NCBI RefSeq assembly: GCF_037975245.1
Contig: NC_092570.1
Location: 11,511,001 to 11,575,000, forward strand
Direction: 5' to 3'
DNA: 64,000 bases
DNA from: Apostichopus japonicus
Lineage: Eukaryota; Echinodermata; Holothuroidea; Aspidochirotida; Stichopodidae
Part shown: one piece after another, positions 1-12,920 of the stretch
Position numbering within the stretch: the stretch's first letter is position 1
Layout of the letters: the number at the start of each line of letters is the position of its first letter
Translations under genes and position numbers: made by a program
Notes under the pieces: generated by a model
Told to the model about the DNA's origin: nothing
Seen by the model: the letters and a program-made list of their open reading frames with translations, nothing else
The model's database searches: none

Positions 1-3000
1 CGGTACAGCACATTCAATTGATCGGTACCGAACATGCTATTGATCGGTGCCGCACATTCGATTGATCGGTATCGCACATTCGATTGATAGGTACCGCACA
101 TTCGATTGATCGGGACGGCACATTCGATTGATCGGGGCCGCTTATTCAATTGATCGGTACCGCACATTCCATTGATCGGTACCGCACATTAGATTGATCG
201 GTATCGCACATTCGATTGATCGGTATCGAACATTCGATTGCTCGGGAACGCACTTTCGATTGATCGGTATCGCATATTCGTTTGATCGGTACCGCAAATT
301 CGATTGATCGGTATCGCACATTCGTTTGATCGGTATCGAACATTCGATTAACCGGGACCGCACATTCGATTGATCGGGGCCGCTTATTCAATTGATCGGT
401 ACCGAACATTCCATTGATCGGTACCGCACATTAGATTGATCGGTATCGCACATTCGATTGATCGGTATCGAACATTCGATTGATCGGGATTGCACATTCG
501 ATTGATCGGTATCGCATATTCGTTTGATCGGTACCGCAAATTCGATTGATCGGTATCGCACATTCGTTCGATCGGTATCGAACATTCGATTAACCGGGAA
601 CGCACATTCGATTGATAGGTAGCGAATCTTCGAATGATCGGTACCGAACATTCGAATGATCGGAACTGCACATTCGATTGATCGGTAACGCACATTCCAT
701 TGATCGGTATTGCACATTCGTTTGATCGGTACCGCACATTCGTTCGATCGATACCGAACATTCGATTGATCGGTACCGCACAATCGATTGATCGGTATCG
801 AACATTAGATTGATCGGGACCGCACATTCGATTGATCGGGGCCGCACATTCCATTGATCGGTACCGCACTTTCAATTGATCGGTATTGCACATTCGATCG
901 ATCGGTACCGCACATTCGATTGATCGGTACTGCACATTCGATTGATCGGTATCGCACATTCGATTGATCGGTACCGAACGTTCGATTGATCGGTATCGAA
1001 CATTCGATTGAAGGGTACGGTACATTCGATTGATCGGTATCGCACATTCGTTTGATCGGTATCGCACATTCGATTGATCGGGAACGCACATTCGATTGAT
1101 CGGTATCGCACATTCGTTTGATCGGTACCGCACATTCGATTGATCGGTATCGCACATTCGTTTGATCGGTATCGGACATTCGATTGATCGGGAACGCACA
1201 TTCGATTGATAGGTACCGAATCTTCGAATGATCGGTACCGAACATTCGATTGATCGGTATCGCACATTCGATTGATCGGTACCGAACATTCGATTGATCG
1301 GTAGCGCACATTCGATAGATCGGTACCGCACATTCGATTGATCGGTACCGCACATTCGAATGATCGGGGCCGCACCTTCTATTGATCGGTACCACACATT
1401 CGATTGATCGGTACTGCACATTCGATTGATCGGTACCGCACATTCGATTGATCGGTACCGAACGTTCGATTGATCGGTATCGAACGTTCGATTGAAGGGT
1501 ACCGCACATTCGATTGATCGGTATCGAACATTCGATTGATCGGTACCGCAAATTCGATTGATCGGTACCGCACATTCTATTGATCTGTACCGAACATTCC
1601 ATTGATCGGTACCGCTCATTCGATTGATCGGTATTTCACATTCGATTGATCGGTACCGCACATTCGTTCGATCGGTACTGCACATTCGATTGATCGGTAC
1701 CGAACATTCGATTGATCGGTACCGCACATTCGTTCGATCGGTACTGCACATTCGATGGATCGGTTCCGAACATTCGATTGATCGGTATCGCACAATCGAT
1801 TGATCGGTACCGAACATTTGATTGATCGTGACGGCACATTAGATTGATCGGGGCCGCACATTCGATTGATCGGTACCGCACATTCGATTGATCGGGGCCG
1901 CACATTCGATTGATCGGGACCGCACATTCGATTGATCGGGGCCGCACATTGCATTGATCGGTACCGCACATTCGATCGATCGGTATCGCACATTCGTTTG
2001 ATCGGTATCGGACATTCCATTGATCGGGAACGCACATTCGATTGATATGTACAGAATCTTCGAATGATCGGTACCGCACATTCGATTGATCGGTGTCGCA
2101 CATTCGAGTGATCGGTACCGAACATTCTATTGATCGGTACCGAACATTTCGATTGATCGGTACCGCACATTCGATTGATCGGTATCGCACATTCCATTTA
2201 TCGGTACCGCACATTCTATTGATAGGTACCGCACATTCGATCGATCGGGACCGCACATTCGATTGATCGCGGCCGCACATTCGATTGATCTGTACCGCAC
2301 ATTCGATTGATAGGTATCGAACATTCGATTGATCGGTACCGCACAATCGATTGATCGGTATCGCACATTCCATTTATCGGTACCGAACGTTCGATTGATC
2401 GGTATCGAACATTCGATTGATCGGTACCGCACATTCGATTGATCGGTAGCGAACATTCGATTGATCGGTAGCGCAAATTCGATTGATCGGTACCGAACAT
2501 TCGATTGATCGGTACCGCACATTCGATTGATCGGGACCGCACATTCGTTTGAATGGTATCGAACATTCGATTGGTCGGGAACGCACAGTCGATTGATCGG
2601 TATCGCACATTCGTTTGATCGGTACAGCATATTCGATTGATCGGTATCGAACATTCGTTTGATCGGTATCGAAGATTCAATTGATCGGGAACGCACATTC
2701 GATTGATAGGTACCGAATCTTCGAATGATCGGTACCGAACATTCGATTAATAGGTACCGCACATTCGATTGATCGGTACCGAATATTCGATTGATCGGTA
2801 CCGCACATTCCATTGATCGGTACCGCACATTCGTTCGATCGATACCGAACATTCGATTGATCGGTACCGCACATTCGTTCGATCGATACCGAACATTCGA
2901 TTGATCGGTACCGAACATTCGATTGATCGGTATCGCACATTCCATTTATCGGTACCGAGCGTTCGATTTATCGGTATCGAACATTCGATTGAAGGGTACC

Positions 3001-3125
3001 GCACATTCGATTGATCGGTACCGAACATTCGATTGAAGGGTACCGCACATTCGATTGATCGGTAACGAACATTCGATTGATCGGTACCGCACATTCGATT
3101 GATCGGTACCGAACATTCGATTGAT
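1..3125. repeat. HOR family A, copy 1 (cut by window edge)
   Basis: The diagnostic start (variant cggtacagcacattcaattg, then a gaacatgctattg monomer) is at position 1 and recurs at 3126, 4644 and 7596. Bases 1 to about 2120 appear identical to 4644-6763 (offset 4,643 = 211 x 22 + 1). After a single mismatch at 2121, the two copies part at about 2148. The extra base comes from a 23-bp monomer at 2145. Family A is rich in ttcgtttgatcgg, gattaaccggga and cgaatcttcgaatg variants. No gene seen. Confidence 0.85.
2145..2167. other. 23-bp length-variant monomer
   Basis: An extra T (catttcgattg) makes this monomer 23 bp. It accounts for the +1 in the 3,125-bp and 4,643-bp distances between family A copies. 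It is absent at the equivalent place near 6788. Confidence 0.85.
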
Positions 3126-4643
3126 CGGTACAGCACATTCAATTGATCGGTACCGAACATGCTATTGATCGGTGCCGCACATTCGATTAATCGGTATCGC
3201 ACATTCGATTGATAGGTACCGCACATTCGGTTGATCGGGACGGCACATTCGATTGATCGGGGCCGCTTATTCAACTGATCGGTACCGCACATTCCATTGA
3301 TCGGTACCGCACATTATATTGATCGGTATCGCACATTCGATTGATCGGTATCGAACATTCGATTGATCGGGAACGCACTTTCGTTTGATCGGTATCGCAT
3401 ATTCGTTTGATCGGTACCGCAAATTCGATTGATCGGTATCGCTCATTCGTTTGATCGGTATCGAACATTCGATTAACCGGGACCGCACATTCGATTGATC
3501 GGGGCCGCTTATTCAATTGATCGGTACCGCACATTCCATTGATCGGTACCGCACATTAGATTGATCGGTATCGCACATTCGATTGATCGGTATCGAACAT
3601 TCGAATAATCGGGAACGCACATTCGATTGATCGGTATCGCATATCCGTTTGATCGGTACCGCAAATTCGATTGATCGGTATCGCACATTCGTTTGATCGG
3701 TATCGAACATTCGATTAACCGGGAACGCACATTCGATTGATAGGTAGCGAATCTTCGAATGATCGCTACCGAACATTCGAATGATCGGAACTGCACATTC
3801 GATTGATCGGTAACGCACATTCGATTGATCGGTATTGCACATTCGTTTGATCGGTACCGCACATTCGTTCGATCGATACCGCACATTCCATTGATCGGTA
3901 CCGCACTTTCAATTGATCGGTATTGCACATTCGATTGATCGGTACCGCACATTCGATTGATCTGTACTGCACATTCGATTGATCGTTATCGCACATTCCA
4001 TTTATCGGTACCGCACATTCCATTTTTCGGTACCGAACATTCGATTGATCGGGACCGCACATTCGATTGATCTCGGCCGCTTATTCAATTGATCGGTAAC
4101 GAACATTCCATTGATCGGTATTGAACATTCTATTGATCGGGACCTCACATTCGATTGATCGGGGCCGCACATTCCATTGATCGGTACCACACATTCGATT
4201 GATCGGTACTGCACATTCGATTGATGGGTACCGAACATTCGATTGATCGGTACCGCAAAATCGATTGATCGGTACCGCACCTTCGATTGATCGGGGCCGC
4301 ACATTGCATTGATCGGTATCGAACATTCGATTGATCCGGAACGCACATTCGATTGGTCGGTATCGCACATTCGTTTGATCGGTACCGCACATTCCATTGA
4401 TCGGTATCGCACATTCGATTGATCGGTACCGCACATTCGATTGATCGGTATCGCACATTCCATTTATCGGTACCGAGCGTCCGATTTATCGGTATCGAAC
4501 ATTCGATTGAAGGGTACCGCACATTCGATTGATCGGTACCGAACATTCGATTGAAGGGTACCGCACATTCGATTGATCGGTAACGAACATTCGATTGATC
4601 GGTACCGCACATTCGATTGATCGGTACCGAACATTCGATTGAT
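3126..4643. repeat. HOR family A, copy 2 (1,518 bp)
   Basis: The copy is exactly 69 monomers (69 x 22 = 1,518), with no net length change. It starts with the cagcacattcaattg marker and ends where the same marker begins copy 3. It is shorter than its neighbours. Its first part (3126 to about 3900) follows copy 1 with scattered substitutions, and its tail matches the end of copies 1 and 3. The most economical reading is a copy that lost internal monomers by unequal exchange. No gene seen. Confidence 0.82.
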
Positions 4644-7595
4644 CGGTACAGCACATTCAATTGATCGGTACCGAACATGCTATTGATCGGTGCCGCACAT
4701 TCGATTGATCGGTATCGCACATTCGATTGATAGGTACCGCACATTCGATTGATCGGGACGGCACATTCGATTGATCGGGGCCGCTTATTCAATTGATCGG
4801 TACCGCACATTCCATTGATCGGTACCGCACATTAGATTGATCGGTATCGCACATTCGATTGATCGGTATCGAACATTCGATTGCTCGGGAACGCACTTTC
4901 GATTGATCGGTATCGCATATTCGTTTGATCGGTACCGCAAATTCGATTGATCGGTATCGCACATTCGTTTGATCGGTATCGAACATTCGATTAACCGGGA
5001 CCGCACATTCGATTGATCGGGGCCGCTTATTCAATTGATCGGTACCGAACATTCCATTGATCGGTACCGCACATTAGATTGATCGGTATCGCACATTCGA
5101 TTGATCGGTATCGAACATTCGATTGATCGGGATTGCACATTCGATTGATCGGTATCGCATATTCGTTTGATCGGTACCGCAAATTCGATTGATCGGTATC
5201 GCACATTCGTTCGATCGGTATCGAACATTCGATTAACCGGGAACGCACATTCGATTGATAGGTAGCGAATCTTCGAATGATCGGTACCGAACATTCGAAT
5301 GATCGGAACTGCACATTCGATTGATCGGTAACGCACATTCCATTGATCGGTATTGCACATTCGTTTGATCGGTACCGCACATTCGTTCGATCGATACCGA
5401 ACATTCGATTGATCGGTACCGCACAATCGATTGATCGGTATCGAACATTAGATTGATCGGGACCGCACATTCGATTGATCGGGGCCGCACATTCCATTGA
5501 TCGGTACCGCACTTTCAATTGATCGGTATTGCACATTCGATCGATCGGTACCGCACATTCGATTGATCGGTACTGCACATTCGATTGATCGGTATCGCAC
5601 ATTCGATTGATCGGTACCGAACGTTCGATTGATCGGTATCGAACATTCGATTGAAGGGTACGGTACATTCGATTGATCGGTATCGCACATTCGTTTGATC
5701 GGTATCGCACATTCGATTGATCGGGAACGCACATTCGATTGATCGGTATCGCACATTCGTTTGATCGGTACCGCACATTCGATTGATCGGTATCGCACAT
5801 TCGTTTGATCGGTATCGGACATTCGATTGATCGGGAACGCACATTCGATTGATAGGTACCGAATCTTCGAATGATCGGTACCGAACATTCGATTGATCGG
5901 TATCGCACATTCGATTGATCGGTACCGAACATTCGATTGATCGGTAGCGCACATTCGATAGATCGGTACCGCACATTCGATTGATCGGTACCGCACATTC
6001 GAATGATCGGGGCCGCACCTTCTATTGATCGGTACCACACATTCGATTGATCGGTACTGCACATTCGATTGATCGGTACCGCACATTCGATTGATCGGTA
6101 CCGAACGTTCGATTGATCGGTATCGAACGTTCGATTGAAGGGTACCGCACATTCGATTGATCGGTATCGAACATTCGATTGATCGGTACCGCAAATTCGA
6201 TTGATCGGTACCGCACATTCTATTGATCTGTACCGAACATTCCATTGATCGGTACCGCTCATTCGATTGATCGGTATTTCACATTCGATTGATCGGTACC
6301 GCACATTCGTTCGATCGGTACTGCACATTCGATTGATCGGTACCGAACATTCGATTGATCGGTACCGCACATTCGTTCGATCGGTACTGCACATTCGATG
6401 GATCGGTTCCGAACATTCGATTGATCGGTATCGCACAATCGATTGATCGGTACCGAACATTTGATTGATCGTGACGGCACATTAGATTGATCGGGGCCGC
6501 ACATTCGATTGATCGGTACCGCACATTCGATTGATCGGGGCCGCACATTCGATTGATCGGGACCGCACATTCGATTGATCGGGGCCGCACATTGCATTGA
6601 TCGGTACCGCACATTCGATCGATCGGTATCGCACATTCGTTTGATCGGTATCGGACATTCCATTGATCGGGAACGCACATTCGATTGATATGTACAGAAT
6701 CTTCGAATGATCGGTACCGCACATTCGATTGATCGGTGTCGCACATTCGAGTGATCGGTACCGCACATTCTATTGATCGGTACCGAACATTCGATAGATC
6801 GGTATTTCACATTCGATTGACCGGTACCGCACATTCGTTCGTTCGATCGGTACTGTACATTCGATTGATCGCTACCGAACATTCGATTGATCGGTACCGC
6901 ACATTCGATTGATCTGTACCGCAAATTCGATTGATCGGTACCGCAAATTCGATTGATCGGTACCGCACATTCGATTGATCGGGACCGCACATTCGTTTGA
7001 ATGGTATCGAACATTCGATTGGTCGGGAACGCACAGTCGATTGATCGGTATCGCACATTCGTTTGATCGGTACCGCATATTCGATTGATCGGTATCGAAC
7101 ATTCGTTTGATCGGTATCGAACATTCGATTGATCGGTACTGCACATTCGATTTATCGGTACCGAACGTTCGATTGATCGGTATCGAACATTCGATTGAAG
7201 GGTATCGCACATTCGATTGATCGGTACCGAACATTCGATTGATCGGTTCCGCAAATTGAATTGATCGGTACCGAACATTCGATTGATAGGTAGCGCACAT
7301 TCGATTGATCGGTATCGCACATTCGATTGATCGGTACCGTACATTCTATTGATCGGTATCGCACATTCGATTGATCGGTACCGCACATTCGATTGATCGG
7401 TATCGCACATTCCATTTATCGGTACCGAGCGTCCGATTTATCGGTATCGAACATTCGATTGAAGGGTACCGCACATTCGATTGATCGGTACCGAACATTC
7501 GATTGAAGGGTACCGCACATTCGATTGATCGGTAACGAACATTCGATTGATCGGTACCGCACATTCGATTGATCGGTACCGAACATTCGATTGAT
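4644..7595. repeat. HOR family A, copy 3 (2,952 bp)
   Basis: The first 2.1 kb appears identical to copy 1. From about 6764 it switches to a segment shared with the ends of both 3.7-kb family B units (6807-7196 corresponds to about 12577-12966 and 16277-16666). The length is 134 x 22 + 4; the extra 4 bp is the 26-bp monomer at 6832. The copy is therefore a mosaic of A and B material. Confidence 0.85.
6832..6857. other. 26-bp monomer with a gttc micro-duplication
   Basis: The monomer contains cgttcgttcgatcgg, a direct doubling of the 4-base gttc, giving 26 bp. The same variant is found only at 12602 and 16302, so it marks a common ancestor for these three segments. Confidence 0.9.
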
Positions 7596-7847
7596 CGGTA
7601 CAGCACATTCAATTGATCGGTACCGAACATGCTATTGATCGGTGCCGCACATTCGATTGATCGGTATCGCACATTCGATTGATAGGTACCGCACATTCGA
7701 TTGATCGGGACGGCACATTCGATTGATCGGGGCCGCTTATTCAATTGATCGGTACCGCACATTCCATTGATCGGTACCGCACATTAGATTGATCGGTATC
7801 GCACATTCGATTGATCGGTATCGAACATTCGATTGCTCGGGAACGCA

Positions 7848-7870
7848 CTTTCGATTGATCGGGTATCGCA
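7848..7870. other. 23-bp length-variant monomer
   Basis: An extra G (gatcgggtatcgca) is present here and absent from the equivalent monomers near 4896 and 17120. It is private to copy 4 and explains why the offset to the related block at 17.4 kb is 9,271 rather than 9,272. Confidence 0.85.
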
Positions 7871-9036
7871 TATTCGTTTGATCGGAACCGCAAATTCGAT
7901 TGATCGGTATCGCTCATTCGTTTGATCGGTATCGAACATTCGCTTAACCGGGACCGCACATTCGATTGATCGGGGCCGCTTATTCAATTGATCGGTACCG
8001 AACATTCCATTGATCGGTACCGCTCATTAGATTGATCGGTATCGCACATTCGATTGATCGGTATCGAACATTCGATTGATCGGGATTGCACATTCGATTG
8101 ATCGGTATCGCATATTCGTTTGATCGGTACCGCAAATTCGATTGATCGGTATCGCACATTCGTTCGATCGGTATCGAACATTCGATTAACCGGGAACGCA
8201 CATTCGATTGATAGGTAGCGAATCTTCGAATGATCGGTACCGAACATTCGAATGATCGGAACTGCACATTCGATTGATCGGTAACGCACATTCCATTGAT
8301 CGGTATTGCACATTCGTTTGATCGGTACCGCACATTCGTTCGATCGATACCGAACATTCGATTGATCGGTACCGCACAATCGATTGATCGGTATCGAACA
8401 TTAGATTGATCGGGACCGCACATTCGATTGATCGGGGCCGCACATTCCATTGATCGGTACCGCACGTTCAATTGATCGGTATTGCACATTCGATCGATCG
8501 GTACCGCACATTCGATTGATCGGTACTGCACATTCGATTGATCGGTATCGCACATTCGATTGATCGGTACCGAACGTTCGATTGATCGGTATCGAACATT
8601 CGATTGAAGGGTACGGTACATTCGATTGATCGGTATCGCACATTCGTTTGATCGGTATCGCACATTCGATTGATCGGGAACGCACATTCGATTGATCGGT
8701 ATCGCACATTCGTTTGATCGGTACCGCACATTCGATTGATCGGTATCGCACATTCGTTTGATCGGTATCGGACATTCGATTGATCGGGAACGCACATTCG
8801 ATTGATAGGTACCGAATCTTCGAATGATCGGTACCGAACATTCGATTGATCGGTATCGCACATTCGATTGATCGGTACCGAACATTCGATTGATCGGTAG
8901 CGCACATTCGATAGATCGGTATTTCACATTCGATTGACCGGTACCGCACATTCGTTCGATCGGTACTGCACATTCGATTGATCGGTACCGAACATTTGAT
9001 TGATCGGTACCGCACAATCGATTGATCGGTACCGAA

Positions 9037-9059
9037 CATTCGATTTGATCGGGACCGCA
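9037..9059. other. 23-bp length-variant monomer
   Basis: An extra T (cattcgatttgatcggga) makes 23 bp. The same variant recurs at 18264 in the second family A return, just upstream of the same transition into family B. Confidence 0.85.
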
Positions 9060-10568
9060 CATTCGATTGATCGGTACCGCACATTCGATTGATAGGTATC
9101 GCACATTCGATTGATCGGTATCGCACATTCGATTGATCGGTACCGTACATTCTATTGATCGGTATCGAACATTCGATTGATCGGTACCGCACAATCGATT
9201 GATCGGTATCGCACATTCCATTTATCGGTACCGAACGTTCGATTGATCAGTATCGAACATTCGATTGATCGGTACCGCACATTCGATTGATCGGTACCGA
9301 ACATTCGATTGATCGGTACCGCAAATTCGATTGATCGGTACCGAACATTCGATTGATCGGGACCGCACATTCGTTTGAATGGTATCGAACATTCGATTGG
9401 TCGGGAACGCACAGTCGATTGATCGGTATCGCACATTCGTTTGATCGGTACCGCATATTCGATTGATCGGTATCGCACATTCGTTTGATCGGTATCGAAC
9501 ATTCGATTGATCGGTAACGCACATTCGATTGATAGGTACCGAATCTTCGAATGATCGGTACCGAACATTCGATTGATCGGTACCGCACATTCGATTGAGC
9601 GGTACCGAATATTCGATTGATCGGTACCGCACATTCCATTGATCGGTACCGCACATTCGATTGATCGGTACCGCACATTAGTTCGATCGATACCGAACAT
9701 TCGATTGATCGGTACCGCACTTTCGTTCGATCGATACCGAACATTCGATTGATCGGGACCGCACATTCGATTGATCGGGACCGCACATTCGATTGATCGG
9801 GGCCGCATATTCCATTGATAGGTACCGCACATTCGATTGATCGGTATCGCACATTCGATTGATCGGTACCGTACATTCTATTGATCGGTATCGCACATTC
9901 GATTGATCGGTAGCGAACATTCGATTGATCGGTACCGCACATTCGATTGATCGGTATCGCACATTCGATTGATCGGTACCGTACATTCTATTGATCGGAA
10001 TCGCACATTCGATTGATCGGTAGCGAACATTCGATTGATCGGTACCGCACATTCGATTGATCGGTATCGCATATTCGATTGGTCGGTACCGCACATTCGA
10101 TTGATCGATACCGCACATTCGTTCGATCGGTACCGAACATTTTATTGATCGGTATCGCACATTCGATTGATCGGTACCGAACATTCGATTAATCGGTACC
10201 GCACATTCGATAGATCGGTACCGAACATTCGATTGATCGGTACCGAACATTCGATTGATCGGTATCGCACATTCGATTGATCGGTATCGCACATTCCATT
10301 TATCGGTACCGCACATTCTATTAATAGGTACCGCACATTCGATCGATCGGGACCGCACATTCGATTGATCGCGGCCGCACATTCGATTGATCGGTACCGC
10401 ACATTCGATTGATAGGTATCGCACATTCGATTGATCGGTATCGCACATTCGATTGCTTGGTACCGTACATTCTATTGATCGGTATCGAACATTCGATTGA
10501 TCGGTACCGCACATTCGATTGATCGGTATCGCACATTCCATTGATCGGTATTGCACATTCGATTGATC

Positions 10569-11316
10569 GGGACCGCACATTCGATTGATCGGTACCGCAC
10601 ATTCCATTGATCGGTACCACACATTCGATTGATCGGTACTGCACATTCGATTGATCGGTATCGAACATTCGATTGATCGGTACCGCAAATTCGATTGATC
10701 GGTACCGAAAATTCGATTGATCGGTACCGAACATTCCATGGATCGGTACCGAACATTCGATTGATCGGTACCGCACATTCGTTCGATCGATACCGAACAT
10801 TCGATTGATCGGTACCGAACATTCCATTGATCGATTCCGCACATTCGTACGATCGGTACCGAAAATTCGATTGATCGGTATCGCACATTCGATTGATCGG
10901 TACCGCACATTCTATTGATCTGTACCGAATATTCGATTGATCGGGACCGCACATTCGATTGATCGGGGCCGCACATTCCATTGATCGGTACCACACATTC
11001 GATTGATCGGTACTGCACATTCGATTGATCGGTATCGAACATTCGATTGATCGGTACCGCAAATTCGATTGATCGGTACCGAATATTCGATTGATCGGTA
11101 CCGAACATTCCATGGATCGGTACCGCACATTCGATTGATCGGTACCGCACATTCGTTCGATCGATACCGAACATTCGATTGATCGGTACCGAACATTCCA
11201 TTGATCGATTCCGCACATTCGTACGATCGGTACCGAAAATTCGATTGATCGGTATCGCACATTCGATTGATCGGTACCGCACATTCTATTGATCTGTACC
11301 GAATATTCGATTGATC
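10569..11316. repeat. 374-bp tandem pair inside unit 1
   Basis: Two adjacent copies of 17 monomers (10,569-10,942 and 10,943-11,316) share the ordered variants gggaccgc, the accacac monomer, catggatcgg, attccgcac, cgtacgatcgg and ctattgatctg. The pair is copied in unit 2 at 14,269-15,016, so it predates the 3.7-kb duplication. Confidence 0.85.
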
Positions 11317-12601
11317 GGTATCGCACATTCGATTGATCGAGACCGCATATTCGATTGATCGGGACCGCACATTCGATTGATCGGGGCCGCATATTCCATT
11401 GATAGGTACCGCACATTCGATTGATCGATACCGCACATTCGTTCGATCGGTACCGAACATTCTATTGATCGGTATCGCACATTCGATTGATCGGTACCGA
11501 ACATTCGATTAATCGGTACCGCACATTCGATAGATCGGTACCGAACATTCGATTGATCGGTACCGCACATTCGATTGATCGGTATCGCACATTCGATTGA
11601 TCGGTACCGAACATTCGATTGATCGATACCGCAAATTCGTTCGATCGGTACCGAACATTCTATTGATCGGTACCGAACATTCGATTGATCGGTATCGCAC
11701 ATTCGATTGATCGGTATCGCACATTCCATTTATCGGTACCGCACATTCTATTAATAGGTACCGCACATTCGATCGATCGGGACCGCACATTCGATTGATC
11801 GCGGCCGCACATTCGATTGATCGGTACCGCACATTCGATTGATAGGTATCGCACATTCGATTGATCGGTATCGCACATTCGATTGCTTGGTACCGTACAT
11901 TCTATTGATCGGTATCGAACATTCGATTGATCGGTACCGCACATTCGATTGATCGGTATCGCACATTCCATTGATCGGTATTGCACATTCCATTGATCGG
12001 GACCGCACATTCGATTGATCGGGGCCGCACATTCCATTGATCGGTACCACACATTCGATTGATCGGTACTGCACATTCGATTGATCGGTATCGGACATTC
12101 CATTGATCGGTACCGCACATTCGTTCGATCGGTACTGCACATTCGATTGATCGGTTCCGAACATTCGATTGATCGGTATCGCACAATCGATTGATCGGTA
12201 CCGAACATTTGATTGATCGGGATGGCACATTAGATTGATCGGGGCCGCACATTCGATTGATCGGTACCGCACATTCGATTGATCGGGGCCGCACATTCGA
12301 TTGATCGGGACCGCACATTCGATTGATCGGGGCCGCACATTGCATTGATCGGTACCGCACATTCGATCGATCGGTATCGCACATTCGTTTGATCGGTATC
12401 GGACATTCCATTGATCGGGAACGCACATTCGATTGATATGTACAGAATCTTCGAATGATCGGTACCGCACATTCGATTGATCGGTATTGCACATTCGAGT
12501 GATCGGTACCGCACTTTCTATTGATCGGTACCGAACATTCGATTGATCGGTACCGCACATTCGATAGATCGGTATTTCACATTCGATTGACCGGTACCGC
12601 A

Positions 12602-12627
12602 CATTCGTTCGTTCGATCGGTACTGTA
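12602..12627. other. 26-bp monomer with a gttc micro-duplication
   Basis: Same cgttcgttcg variant as at 6832 and 16302. It lies exactly 3,700 bp before the third example. Confidence 0.9.
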
Positions 12628-12920
12628 CATTCGATTGATCGCCACCGAACATTCGATTGATCGGTACCGCACATTCGATTGATCGGTACCGCAAATTCGA
12701 TTGATCGGTACCGAACATTCGATTGATCGGTACCGCACATTCGATTGATCGGGACCGCACATTCGTTTGAATGGTAGCGAACATTCGATTGGTCGGGAAC
12801 GCACAGTCGATTGATCGGTATCGCACATTCGTTTGATCGGTACTGCATATTCGATTGATCGGTATCGAACATTCGTTTGATCGGTATCGAACATTCGATT
12901 GAACGGTACTGCACATTCGA

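Larger units (their letters stand above)
7596..9220. repeat. HOR family A, copy 4 (partial)
   Basis: It starts with the family A marker at 7596 and follows copy 3 at an offset of 2,952, then 2,953 after a 1-bp insertion at about 7861. Scattered substitutions include gatcggaaccgc near 7885 and cattcgctta near 7940. Agreement with copy 3 continues to about 8920. After that the array enters a short A/B transition with a second 23-bp monomer at 9037, then the first 3.7-kb unit. No gene seen. Confidence 0.8.
9221..12920. repeat. HOR family B, 3,700-bp unit 1
   Basis: The unit is repeated immediately downstream at an offset of exactly 3,700 bp (167 x 22 + 26, the 26-mer being at 12602). Comparing the two, I found differences at 9249 (a/g) and 10142 (t/c) and no others in the parts compared. 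Inside it, 10,569-10,942 and 10,943-11,316 form a 374-bp (17-monomer) tandem pair. Variant monomers include gcggccgc (10371, 11801), the catggatcgg variant and attgcttgg. No gene seen. Confidence 0.9.

Noticed and set aside
142-363. Numerous short Met-initiated minus-strand frames of 60-250 codons
   Set aside because: Same satellite peptide, repeated across all HOR copies; ends are set by variant stops such as ttctattg and tttatcgg.
781-790. Inverted monomer suggested by caatcgattg
   Set aside because: This is a t-to-a substitution that makes a 10-bp palindrome inside a normally oriented monomer; the flanking gatcggtacc keeps the standard direction. No inverted block was seen.
6832-6857. Target-site duplication or insertion scar (doubled gttc)
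   Set aside because: A 4-base slippage within a monomer with nothing inserted; the two other copies are explained by HOR duplication.
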